15,044 nucleotides of DNA from Zygnema cylindricum. Lineage: Eukaryota > Streptophyta > Zygnematophyceae > Zygnematales > Zygnemataceae. Under the pieces are notes generated by a model. That model saw nothing but the letters and a program-made list of their open reading frames with translations. It was not told the origin of the DNA and did no database searches. Position numbers and translations under genes: made by a program. Positions 1 to 7,762 of this stretch are shown piece by piece. The number at the start of each line of letters is the position of its first letter. The first letter of the stretch is position 1. The stretch covers positions 126,001-141,044 of the forward strand of contig JBBHKE010003580.1 of NCBI GenBank assembly GCA_037447655.1, written 5' to 3'.

Positions 1-83
1 TGAGAATATATGACTTGGAAAATGGGAAGGTAAGTTTGGAAACTTATTATGTTATCTCTATCATGTCAAAACCTTCTTTGCTG

Positions 84-286
84 GTACACCGCTCATCGTT
101 ATTACTGTTAATAACGCTAATTCGGTCGTGGCTATTTTTGGCCAAAAATCACAAAATAGAGTTAACAGCATTATAAGGACTTGGACTTCAATCTGCCATG
201 TCTCCTTGCACTAAATTAGTATTATTGATTCTAATTTCGCATTAACATTAATAAATTGTAGATGCTAGTCACGATGAGCGGTGTAG
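84..286 (+). mobile_element. MITE-like element, about 203 bp
   Basis: Ends are inverted repeats: TACACCGCTCATCGT on the left and its reverse complement with no mismatch on the right. Inside it shares words with the elements at 6.2-6.9 kb (AACGCTAATTCGG, a GGAC..TGGAC block, TGCCA.GTCTCCT, CTAAATTAG). No coding capacity, no clear target duplication, so superfamily unassigned. Confidence 0.7.
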
Positions 287-1329
287 TTTGGAGAAGCACA
301 TTTTATCATGTTTATCAATTTCGCCTAAGAAACCAAATTCTTTTTCAAGGACACTGCAGTCGTTTTCAAAGAAAAACTTAGCCGTGGTGTTGTTAGAGCA
401 CTTTAGAGTGAGCATGTAAATTCCTTCAATTTAACTAAAAACTTTCCCGCAACTCATGATTTCGTATACTTCTGTTTTACTGTACCTATGGTCGCTTTTT
501 GCCTTCAGCTGTAATGAATATCAACAATGTCTGCCATATAAGGGTACGGCCTCATGTGGCTAAGTACAGGTTTTTTTCTGTCGTTTTTCTTTAAAACTTA
601 GCGCCGTACTGGTAAAGTTGTAACGTACGAAGAAATTGCTAATTTGTACAGTACAATTTGCGTCATCCTCAAACTTAGGATGTACGAAAATTTGTCTTGT
701 ATTTTTTCGACCCACTGTCACGTCATCTTCAAACTTATCACAAAACACATCGGCAATGTGTTTTAAGCAAAGTAGAACCGTTTTCGTGAATAGGAAAACG
801 TATTCTCACATGTGAAAAGTTTTCATAATTTTTTGACAACGGAAAAAAGTACAAAGGTTGTTCGTTTTTGTCCGCATGCACCTTGTTCAGTTTTTTTTTG
901 AAGGGGTCTTGATGGTGCAATGTCATTTCACGCAAAGGTGTAAAATCTGCAAAGGTGAAAAATCTGCGAAGTCATGGCGGCCATACAGGAGAGGTTTAGG
1001 CAAAGGCGTGTTGTGCAGCCACAGCTGCAAGGCTGCACGTCTACGATGTCGCGCAATGACATGCGACATGCCGAATCGTTTCTAAAATTACGTTGTGTCC
1101 TGTGACGCTTCAAAAAGTTTCGAAAAATACTGTGCGGCAAGACAGATTGTACACGTTGTCAGCCGTCACGGGCATTGTTGACGTATACAATCGTCACAAA
1201 GTGTAACAATTTTGAGTAAACACATACAAACATCTGAAATCCGGGTCCACCGGATCCGCGCTAACAAATAAAGTAAGTTCGCTAAGTTACAAGTACATGG
1301 GGGCGTACCTTAAGTGAAGCTTGAAATAT
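287..1329. other. No gene recognised
   Basis: Only short frames. A 17-bp unit (CAAAGGTGTAAAATCTG) is tandemly repeated near 933-966, and a roughly 60-bp spaced pair of TCATC(C/T)TCAAACTTA words occurs at 662-740. The G/C-richer patch 970-1080 has frames of 42-75 codons with no family resemblance. Confidence 0.5.
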
Positions 1330-1504
1330 GAGTGTTACTGCACCGCCCATCGTTATTAGTGTCAATAACTTAATATATGATTTTGGTAAAAAAATACTGC
1401 GACAAAATTAGTGTCAATAACTAAATATATGATTTTGGTAAAAAAATACTGCGACAAAATTAGTGTTATTGACACTAATTACGAGGACTGGTGCTATAAC
1501 ACTC
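1330..1504. mobile_element. MITE-like element with internal 52-bp duplication
   Basis: About 40-bp terminal inverted repeats run from GAGTGTTACTGCACCGCCCA to TGGTGCTATAACACTC, with inner arms ATTAGTGTCAATAAC and GTTATTGACACTAAT. Termini resemble the 84-286 family (CACCGCCCATCGTTATTAG). Between the arms a 52-bp unit (1355-1406, 1407-1458) occurs twice with one mismatch. Confidence 0.7.
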
Positions 1505-1754
1505 ACATAGTTACAATGCAAGTGGCGTCGGATAACGGAAGACAAACCTAGGGATGGATAACATTTATTGACAAAAAATGAAAAAAGACTGAAGTATAGC
1601 TAACAAGCAATAATATAAAGTATGGATAGCAAAAAATGACAGAAAACAAACACTGTTTCTGCTTTGTTCGTCGGTGACATTGGACAAAATTTCCCTGACA
1701 GTTTTCTTAAACATTTATTTTTTTCTTGATCGTACACTAATACCAAGAACCATA

Positions 1755-1830
1755 CTATACACTGTACCGTTATTAACGTCACTGTATGACTTCCCCTAAA
1801 TTTTACACCTCAAACCTAAAATAGTGTCAA
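1755..1830 (+). mobile_element. Left-end remnant of the same MITE family
   Basis: The words CTGTACCGTTATTA and CCTAAATTTTACACCTCAAA match the left 90 bp of the element at 6641 (CGCTATTAG, CCCTAAATTTTGACCCCAGA) in order and spacing. No matching right end was found. Confidence 0.4.
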
Positions 1831-2545
1831 TGAAAGTAATCTTTTTTTCTTTACCGCAAAATGTTGAAAGAGTTTTAAACCAACCACAGCATTCAGAACT
1901 TCAGTTAAAATTCATAGCACTAACAATAACGTTGACCTTACTATTGATATTTGGTGTACCAATAAACCCTTGCCGCTCAAGTTTGATATTTAATAGGAAC
2001 TCCAGAAACGTTACCAAATATAGATACACAATTTCCTTAAATGTACGGAAATGTTACTTGCTATTAATATTTTTATTTACAGAGAAATTCAAATCAAACA
2101 GAAGTGAAGTAAAATCCTTAACTACTAACATATACACTGTACTAGTAATCATTCCTTAACCCTAACAACAGTTCACTGTACCGAATACATCCTTGCCACT
2201 CAAGAGTTTTACCTTTATTGGTGTTTCCAATGACATAAAGAAAAGATACAAAAACAACTTCCTCATGTCCATAAACATTATTTTTATTTCTATTTTATTT
2301 CTAGTTTTATTTCTATTTTTGTTTTTGTTTTTATATATCGAGACGATCACCTGGTCCACCATCGCCTTCAAAAAGAATTCCATTTTTAAAAGTAGCGACG
2401 TATCATAAAAAAAGTCGCCACCATTATTAGTGTTGACTACTACATCCTATGGCCATCATAGGGCTAAAAGAACTCCCAAACCAAAAAAAAAGAATTCCAA
2501 AAACGAATTGGACGACCTTTTTTTTTTAATCTCCCTGACAGTTTT
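1831..2545. other. AT-rich region with a diverged repeat pair, no gene
   Basis: About 1957-2070 and 2175-2290 align loosely (shared CCTTGCCRCTCAAG, TTTATTGG/TTTAATAGG, AGATACA). A plus frame at 1824-2159 and a minus frame at 2162-2383 are unrecognised. 2280-2335 is a T-rich TATTTCTATTTT run. Confidence 0.45.
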
Positions 2546-2730
2546 TCCCACTCCCATTCCCCCTTCTTGTCCCCATCTCTTTCCCTGTACCCCTCCTGTC
2601 TCCCTCCCCCTCCCTTTCCTCCTAGTCTTCTCCCTCCCCCTCTCCCTCTCCCTCAACCTCGTGCTCTGCCCCTCTGCCTACCCCTCCGCCTACCCCTCCC
2701 CCACTCCCCCCCCGTCTTCCTCCTCCCCTA
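2546..2730 (+). repeat. C/T-rich tract (CCCTCT-type)
   Basis: Degenerate CTCCCTCTCCC tract. All three plus frames are open across it, giving Pro/Ser/Leu-rich reading frames that are not genes. Confidence 0.85.
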
Positions 2731-2963
2731 CAGCTGTAGAAAAATACCATTGACTCAGTCTTTTATTTATTTTATTTTCATTTCCAGCCTCGTTTATAAA
2801 AGTCCAAAAAAACAAATCACCAAAACTTCTCTTTCACTTGACTTTCTAAATGGATAAACGTTCACAAATATCTAACCTAACCTTCTTATTTAATATAAAA
2901 AAAAATTGACTATCGTTGTTCATGAAAAACAAAAAATAAAAAAAATACCGTCTATAAAACAAT

Positions 2964-3095
2964 CCTTTCCATTTCCCATCTTCTCCCTCTCCCTCTCTCC
3001 TTCTTCCTCTCTCTCCCTCTCCCCCCCTCCCTCTCCTTCTCTCCCCTACGTCAACCGACAGCCCTTTCCTTTTCCCTACCCTCTCCCTCTCCCCC
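2964..3095 (+). repeat. C/T-rich tract abutting the IMP3 stop codon
   Basis: A CTCCCTCTCC tract begins immediately downstream of the IMP3 TGA; on the transcript strand it is a purine-rich 3' UTR. AATAAA-type words for the minus strand occur at about 2763-2775. Confidence 0.8.
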
Positions 3096-3247
3096 TCAGA
3101 CCAACAGGTCGTAGTCGTCCAGCTTGTCGTTGTACTTCAGCACCTTCCTCTTAATCTTGGAGGTGTCTACCCATGTCACAAAATCCTCCAAACTCCTCGT
3201 CACCAAAAACGCCGGATCCGTCACCGATTCTGGTCCCACTCGTATAT
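3096..3247 (-). CDS. IMP3: IMP3 exon 5 (residues 134-182 and stop)
   Basis: Begins right after a run of 15 A and a G on the sense strand (acceptor AG at 3249-3248) and ends at TGA 3098-3096. It encodes [18 protein letters not shown] through the end of the S4 domain and the tail [10 protein letters not shown]. The same frame is open upstream through the A run (a Lys run with an ATG at 3284), but that start would remove most of the protein and is rejected. Confidence 0.92.
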
Positions 3248-5293
3248 CTTTTTTTTTTTTTTTCGAGTCAAGGATCGCGTCCAAACGATTTGAAAATGAA
3301 TTGACAAAGATTTAAAAACGATTTGAAATAATTTGAAAAGAATTCGAAAAAACAACTTGAAAACAATTTGAAAAAGAGACGAGACTTCGAAATTCAAAGG
3401 AATTCGCAAATCATGAATAAATTAGATCAATCTCGCGTATAAAATCCGTCGATGATCCATCCAAGCTACATTTCGATCCTCTTTCAATTATTTCATGAAT
3501 ATTAGATGGAGAGGGAGAGGGAGAGGGAGATGGAGTTGGAGAGGGAGAGGGAGACAGAGAGGGAAAGGGCGAGGGAGAGAGAGAGAGGAAGGGAGAGAGG
3601 GAGAGAGAGGGAGAGGTTTAAGTGTTGGATACGTCCTTGTTCGACAAAGGTGACGGCCTCCTTCATGGTTTCCGCCATCCTCAGTCTCATCAGAACCACC
3701 GCCAGTCTCCTCCTGTCACGTCTCCACCCTTGACTGTCAGTGGTACGGCCATCTTCTTGCTCCCTCTCCCTCTCTTCCTCTCTCCCTCTCCCTCTCGTCT
3801 CCTCTCTCCCTCTCCCTTTCTCTTCCTCTCTCCCTTTCTCCTCTCCCTCTCCCTACCTCCCTCCCTCCTTCCTCACCCTCCCTCAACCTCTCCCTCCCCC
3901 TCCCCCTCTCTCTTCCCTGTTCTCTCCCTCCCACCTGCAGAAAGACGTGGTGGCAAGCTTATCGCAGAGAGCGAGAGATTTCTTTGTGGGAATCACGCCC
4001 ATATTGTACCTGAAAGCTCAAAAAAAAAGGAATAAAGACGAAAAGATACATATAAGATTCACCTTTTTTTGTTTTTTAACCTTTTGTTTTTTTTCCTTTT
4101 TGTTTTATCTTTTTCCTTGATTCGGATAATATCCCATGTCAATGTGGCCATCGAAATTCATACAAGACTTCTTCAAAAATTGCAAGTTACACATGAATTA
4201 GTGTGGGCAAAAAAACGACCGAATTAAAAAACTACCCTAAAATTAAGAATACCTACAGATGGCCATGAAAAGACGATAAGACTAAAAGACGAAAAAGGCT
4301 TTTGGGGAACAAAAACCCCTAAAAAAAGTTCGGCGACTTTTGAAAATCTTGGATAACATTTCCTACAAAGCCCATAGTTCTGCTAATTAAAAAAGTGAGC
4401 CGAAAACTTTTAAAAACAATGTCGAAACTAAAACTTCGAAAATCAACAACACTCAAACAAACACCTCTTAAAAAAAAATTATTAAAAACTTCATCCAAAC
4501 AAAAACCTTTAAGAAAAACAAACCTTGAGAAAAAAAAAAAAACCCTTCAAAAAAGACATACTCATAAAAAACAACACCTATACAGAAACCGTTTTAAAAA
4601 AGGAGGGTACGGAAAACTTACAATTTGTCGAGGAGTTGTTCGGTCATTTGCATTCGAAAAGCGTCTTGAGGAGGAAGTTTTTTTAACATATTTGTCAGTT
4701 TTGTAACAAAGCCACAAATTTTGTTATATCTGAAATGAAGCAAAAGAAAAAACAAAAGAAATCTAAAAAAGTATCACAAAACCACGCAAAAAAAGTTATC
4801 TTATCGTATTCGAAAAAACTTAATAATTTGTACAGAAAAATAAAAAAAAACATATATATATTTTGACTCAAAACAGAGTAGCAGGTAATATTAAGGCAAT
4901 TCCTAATAAGTTTCTCAAAATCCTTTTGGAAAAAGTAAACTCGAAACTAATTTCATATTGCTTTATATTTTACACTAATTAAACATTCCCCAAGAGAAAA
5001 AATATACTAAATACATATTTATGGTTAAGAATTTTGGGTTACAAGATTTCGAATACATTATTTCAGTGTATAATTACCCTAAAGAAAGAAATTGAAATCA
5101 AAAAAATGTCAAAAAACACAAACATAATTATTTGAGCCGAAGGTTTGTGAGAACCTCACTTTTTGTAATCATCTCGATCGGTAATGTGATATCGTCGAAG
5201 AGCCTCAACTTCCCGAGAACTTTGTTCGCGTTTCCAATGCAAAAAATTGACCTTTTTTAAAAGTTTGTGCTCATGATGTTTCAGCTTTCTCAT
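3096..5293 (-). CDS. IMP3: IMP3, U3 snoRNP / SSU processome protein, complete, 5 exons
   Basis: Joined from five minus-strand exons (5293-5160, 4729-4622, 4009-3935, 3712-3633, 3247-3096): 549 nt, 182 aa, close to the length of animal and yeast IMP3. The joined frame reads as IMP3 throughout: N-terminal [17 protein letters not shown], then [19 protein letters not shown], then [16 protein letters not shown], then the S4 RNA-binding fold (about residues 106-173: [47 protein letters not shown]) and the tail [20 protein letters not shown]. Known role: with IMP4 and MPP10 it helps U3 snoRNA pair with pre-18S rRNA in the nucleolus. Intron phases are 2,2,2,1, and every junction restores a conserved codon. 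The start is the first ATG of the conserved N-terminus; most relatives have one extra residue after Met. Divergent to the MCTP gene. The acceptors of introns 3 and 4 are odd (see findings). Family call is very secure; borders are predicted without transcripts. Confidence 0.97.
3248..3632 (-). repeat. IMP3 intron 4: CT microsatellite near the donor, phased TTGAAAA repeats, A15 acceptor
   Basis: 385 nt. On the sense strand a C/T microsatellite (plus-strand GA tract 3507-3616) begins about 16 nt after the donor. Plus-strand 3287-3375 repeats a TTTGAAAA-like word about every 11 bp. The last 16 sense bases are A15 then G. Confidence 0.75.
3633..3712 (-). CDS. IMP3: IMP3 exon 4 (residues 107-132, S4 domain)
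   Basis: The acceptor GTGACAG ends at 3713 and the donor GTATCC begins at 3632. It encodes [20 protein letters not shown] followed by TFVEQG. An unspliced reading would run on into a Leu/Ser repeat from the C/T tract, so splicing is needed. The border is fixed by the conserved EQGHIRVGPE across the junction (C+AT gives His). Confidence 0.92.
3713..3934 (-). repeat. IMP3 intron 3, almost all purine tract on the sense strand
   Basis: The 222-nt intron is mostly G/A on the transcript strand (C/T on plus, about 3752-3933), a degenerate CCCTCT microsatellite. Only about 40 nt before the acceptor are mixed sequence, and they contain CACTGAC, a fair branch-point candidate. No pyrimidine tract precedes the acceptor. 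Confidence 0.8.
3935..4009 (-). CDS. IMP3: IMP3 exon 3 (residues 82-105)
   Basis: The acceptor CTTTCAG ends at 4010; the donor GTGGGA begins at 3934. It encodes [20 protein letters not shown] followed by TSFC, the start of the S4-like fold. The split codon AG+G gives the first Arg of the conserved RRRL. Confidence 0.93.
4010..4621 (-). other. IMP3 intron 2, no gene seen
   Basis: 612 nt, rich in A runs on plus (T runs on sense). An apparent Lys-rich plus-strand frame lies over it but has no family resemblance. The 3' end has a good pyrimidine tract and TTTCAG. Confidence 0.7.
4622..4729 (-). CDS. IMP3: IMP3 exon 2 (residues 46-80, split codons at both ends)
   Basis: The acceptor TTTCAG ends at 4730, behind a good pyrimidine tract; the donor GTAAGT begins at 4621. 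It encodes [15 protein letters not shown] and [14 protein letters not shown]. The left codon joins AA+A to give Lys and the right codon joins TT+G to give Leu, rebuilding the conserved DYKKYN and DKLYNMG. Confidence 0.93.
4730..5159 (-). other. IMP3 intron 1, no gene seen
   Basis: 430 nt of AT-rich sequence, donor GTGAGG and acceptor TTTCAG. Nothing else recognisable apart from a short AT run near 4850-4862. Confidence 0.7.
5160..5293 (-). CDS. IMP3: IMP3 exon 1 (residues 1-44 plus 2 nt)
   Basis: Starts at ATG 5293-5291 and ends in the split Lys codon AA at 5160. The donor GTGAGG begins at 5159. Without the splice the frame hits TGA at once (5158-5156). It encodes the basic N-terminal helix ([19 protein letters not shown]) and [12 protein letters not shown]. 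Confidence 0.93.
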
Positions 5294-5296
5294 CCT

Positions 5297-5306
5297 GCCA
5301 CGTGGC
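5297..5306. promoter_or_regulatory. Perfect G-box palindrome GCCACGTGGC
   Basis: A 10-bp perfect palindrome around CACGTG lies 3 bp upstream of the IMP3 start codon. G-boxes bind plant bZIP and bHLH factors (established). This close to the ATG it may lie in the 5' UTR or at a very short leader, so function is inference. Confidence 0.5.
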
Positions 5307-5340
5307 AACTACTTTTTCTCCCTACAATAAGCCCTACTTC

Positions 5341-5512
5341 CACCAAGTTTTGTCATTTTTTGTCAGATTTTGTCGAATTTTGTCAATTTTCTGTCAACTT
5401 TTGTTATTTTCTGGTGAAATTTCGGAAATTTTCTAGCTAAATTTCATCAATTTCTGTTAATTTTGTCATAATCTTGTCAATTTTTGTTAAATTTTGTCAG
5501 CTTTACCAATTT
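5341..5512. repeat. TTTTGTCAA-type tract with about 10-bp period
   Basis: About sixteen degenerate units such as TTTTGTCAAT, TTTTGTCGAA and TTTTGTTAAA follow each other at about 10 bp. The tract lies 48-219 bp upstream of the IMP3 ATG. The spacing is seen directly; an effect on bending or nucleosome position is inference. Confidence 0.6.
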
Positions 5513-5575
5513 TGACAGCACAAAGCAACCTTCCTAAATTCCAAGAAAAGCTAACGTTCTATTATTGACAAGGTA

Positions 5576-5634
5576 GAGAGGGGGGGAGAGGAGGGGAAGG
5601 AAGGGGAGGAAGGGGAGGGGAGGGGGAAGAAAGC
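5576..5634. repeat. G-rich purine tract with G-quadruplex motif
   Basis: Plus-strand G/A tract. From 5603 to 5626 four G runs of 4,4,4,5 are separated by loops AGGAA, A and A, meeting the usual four-run quadruplex pattern. It lies between the two divergent genes, about 300 bp upstream of IMP3. Confidence 0.6.
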
Positions 5635-5731
5635 ATTGTTAAATTCAAACGATATTCAAGAAAAGCTTTGCATCTTAGACGCAGGGTTAGGACTAAGGTT
5701 TAAGGTTTTGATCAGGGTTCAGGATTTATAA

Positions 5732-5742
5732 TTTTAGGGTTT
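5732..5742 (-). promoter_or_regulatory. Telo-box AAACCCTAAAA upstream of IMP3
   Basis: The minus strand reads AAACCCTAAAA about 440 bp upstream of the IMP3 ATG, inside a stretch (5683-5745) with several degenerate GGGTTAG/AGGGTT words. Telo-boxes are common in plant promoters of ribosomal protein and ribosome biogenesis genes (established), which fits IMP3. Confidence 0.45.
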
Positions 5743-6243
5743 CGGCACATAAGGAAAAGGTACATTTTCGGCTTTCCCATGGTAAAACTGATTCTGTGAT
5801 TTTCTCAATCTGTCTAGTAATGACAACATTTTGTCGCTGATACTCAAAATTTTAACCAGTTTAGTGATCACCTAACTAAGAAACCTTTTGAGACTCAAAA
5901 TGTTCAAATTCAAAAAGAATTGACGGTTAATGATGAAGATACAAAAAAGAAAGCAACAATTATAACTTCTCTCATCTTAAAAATCGCAATTTTTTGAGGA
6001 AACTAAACATAAGAGCTGTACGGCTCACATCTCTCACCTGAAAAATGAACGATTCACGCGGTCTGACACCTGCAAAGCTGTTAGGTTTTCCTCCTGTTAT
6101 TAAAAAAAACCGTAAAATTTTATCTTCAGTCTAGAATTAGAAGAAACCCTAATTTTTGTCTAAGTGCTATGCTCTAAAAGTGCGGGGACGTGACGTACTT
6201 TTAAAAATTACAAGTGCAGAATTGTATCGTGGAAATTCTCACT
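5743..6243. other. Intergenic sequence, no gene seen
   Basis: AT-rich with no long frame on either strand and no tRNA-like or other RNA gene that I could recognise. Apart from the telo-box at 6144 nothing stands out. Confidence 0.6.
6144..6152 (+). promoter_or_regulatory. Telo-box AAACCCTAA
   Basis: Exact 9-bp telo-box on the plus strand, about 850 bp from the IMP3 ATG and 1.6 kb from the MCTP ATG. Could be chance. Confidence 0.3.
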
Positions 6244-6438
6244 ACAGTACACCGCCAATCGCTATTAGAGTCAAATAAATAGCGCAAAACAATTATCGTT
6301 ATTGATTCTAATTTAATTCCTGAGATGTGGAGATTGTCCACGTCCTTAAATAGCGTTATCAATTCTATTTCAGTGAATAAATTTAGGGCACCGAATTGGT
6401 GTTATATATTCTAATAAGGATTGGCGGGTGTACAGTAC
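6244..6438 (-). mobile_element. MITE copy a, inverted relative to its neighbours
   Basis: Left end ACAGTACACCGCCAATCGC; right end CTAATAAGGATTGGCGGGTG then TACAGT. Read in reverse complement the interior follows the family order (TTCGGTGCCCTAAAT near one end, GGACGTGGAC in the middle, TAAATTAGAATCAATAACG near the other), so its orientation is opposite to copies b and c. Confidence 0.75.
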
Positions 6439-6644
6439 ACCGTGAATCGTTATTAGCCTTATGTACGCTATATCGGCACCCCAAAATTTTGACATTGATA
6501 CCTTAAATATAATATACTACGATATTTAAGAACGTGGACCATTATATGCCACGTCTCCTCAAGCTAAATTAGAATGAATGACGCTAATTTTTTCTTTACA
6601 CTAATAATTTCTATACGCTAATAACGATTCAAGGTGTACTGTAC
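6431..6644 (+). mobile_element. MITE copy b
   Basis: Left TACAGTACACCGTGAATCGT, right CGCTAATAACGATTCAAGG followed by TGTACTGTAC. It shares TACAGTAC at its left border with copy a and GTAC at its right border with copy c. Interior holds the GCACCCCAAAATTTTGAC, ACGTGGAC and TGCCACGTCTCCTCAA words. Confidence 0.75.
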
Positions 6645-6854
6645 AGTACACCGCCAATCGCTATTAGAATATATAACGCTAATTCGGTGCCCCTAAATTT
6701 TGACCCCAGAACCTGAAATAGAATTAACTAATTCTCAATTAGAATAGACGATTTCTTCGAAAATTTCCAAATTTCCAATTAGCGTAAACCACGCTAATTA
6801 TTCGTATACGCTAAAAAAACTTACACGCTAATAACGATTGGCGGTGTACTGTAC
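6641..6854 (+). mobile_element. MITE copy c, best preserved
   Basis: 214 bp with terminal inverted repeats of 27 bp differing at one base: GTACAGTACACCGCCAATCG(C/T)TATTAG. No open frame, so non-autonomous. Directly abuts copy b. Confidence 0.85.
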
Positions 6855-7338
6855 AGTAGTATAATTTTCATGCGCGTGATTTCGTGCGGCCGCGTGAAAT
6901 TCCGTCAATTTCAAACAGCCGAGTAGATTGACGGCCATAAACTATTTGGAGGTTTAAAGCTTTGGAGCGTTGACTATGGATGCTGTCAGGTTGTAGACTG
7001 TAAAGTACAATAAGGTACATTTATGGACTGTAATTTACTGGACAATAATGATCCGTACATTACGCACTTTTTGAATACCTTTGTTAGCTTTCTGTCCCAT
7101 ATACGTACACAAGAATTTCTTCTATCTTCAAGATCTCCGGTTACCTCCACAATGGGCAGTTTTTTACCGTCCAGATCGTGATCTTACGGTCCAACCCTGG
7201 TCAACGCTGATCAAGCGTCGAAAACTTATCATGAAATGATCCAAATTGGTCTCATGGTGTGCTACTCTACTGTACTGTGCTGGTCTTCGAGTCGTTGCCT
7301 ATCCTGTATTTTCAGCAGTGACCGTACAGGAAAATCAT

Positions 7339-7347
7339 TATAAATAC
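7339..7347 (+). promoter_or_regulatory. Possible TATA box TATAAATAC for the MCTP gene
   Basis: Plant-like TATA match 416 bp upstream of the chosen ATG. One match in AT-rich DNA is weak evidence; a spliced or long leader would be implied. Confidence 0.25.
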
Positions 7348-7389
7348 AAAAGTCTGCACAAAATAGTACCATTTTTGTTTTGTATTGAA

Positions 7390-7452
7390 GTACACATATC
7401 CAGTCTGCACCACAGTACATATAGCCAGTCTGCATTACAGTACATATATTCC
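7390..7452 (+). repeat. 25-bp tandem repeats upstream of MCTP
   Basis: Units start with GTACACATAT/GTACATATA at 7390, 7415 and 7440, exactly 25 bp apart; the first two share CCAGTCTGCA. A degenerate copy of the AGTCTGCAC..AGTAC part lies at about 7350-7368. Confidence 0.7.
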
Positions 7453-7762
7453 GTAACCGACTGTACGAATTGGATTAAAGACGGCCGTGGAGGGGACGAG
7501 TATCCAGGAGGCGTCAGCATTTGCATTCGGCAGGACAGTCTATAAACTTGCCACTCCATACTTACATGCTGCCCTAAGCTTTGTCGTTTTTCCTTTTTAT
7601 GATTCTATATTTACCCTATTCCTGTTCAGTCAATTTTCATTGCACTCTAGCTTGCATACATTCCCCATACACCTTTTAAGCAACCAACTGGTCAATGCCG
7701 GACAGTTCGAGAGCCTAATTCAGTAAATATTCCTTGCAAGGAATAATTGAAGTAAATTGCAA

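Larger units (their letters stand above)
6855..7762 (+). other. MCTP upstream region / likely 5' UTR, no gene seen
   Basis: No recognisable protein; the frame open at 7246-7545 matches nothing I know. It holds a TATA-like site and 25-bp tandem repeats (listed separately). TGA at 7748-7750 is in frame just before the MCTP start, so exon 1 does not extend further upstream in this frame. Confidence 0.5.

Noticed and set aside
858-1140. Cys/Arg-rich frames on both strands, possibly a transposase or zinc-finger relic
   Set aside because: Cys spacing fits no finger pattern, frames are short and overlap on both strands.
2430-2857. Pro/Ser/Leu-rich frames on both strands
   Set aside because: Product of the CCCTCT tract, open in every frame, no domain.
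3096-3284. Separate short minus-strand protein starting MDAILDS with a Lys run
   Set aside because: The Lys run is the A15 tract at the end of IMP3 intron 4; the conserved part is IMP3 exon 5.
3502-3699. Minus-strand frame ending in Leu/Ser repeats
   Set aside because: Its first part is IMP3 exon 4; the repeat is unspliced microsatellite in intron 4.
4395-4706. Plus-strand Lys-rich open frame of 103 codons
   Set aside because: It lies antisense over IMP3 exon 2 and intron 2; the lysines come from A runs and there is no family resemblance.
5928-6040. Possible C/D snoRNA (TGATGA word followed by CTGA at about 110 nt)
   Set aside because: No terminal stem, and the box spacing is too long to trust.
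7246-7545. Plus-strand 99-codon frame upstream of MCTP
   Set aside because: No recognisable domain, crosses the 25-bp repeats, and an antisense frame is equally open.
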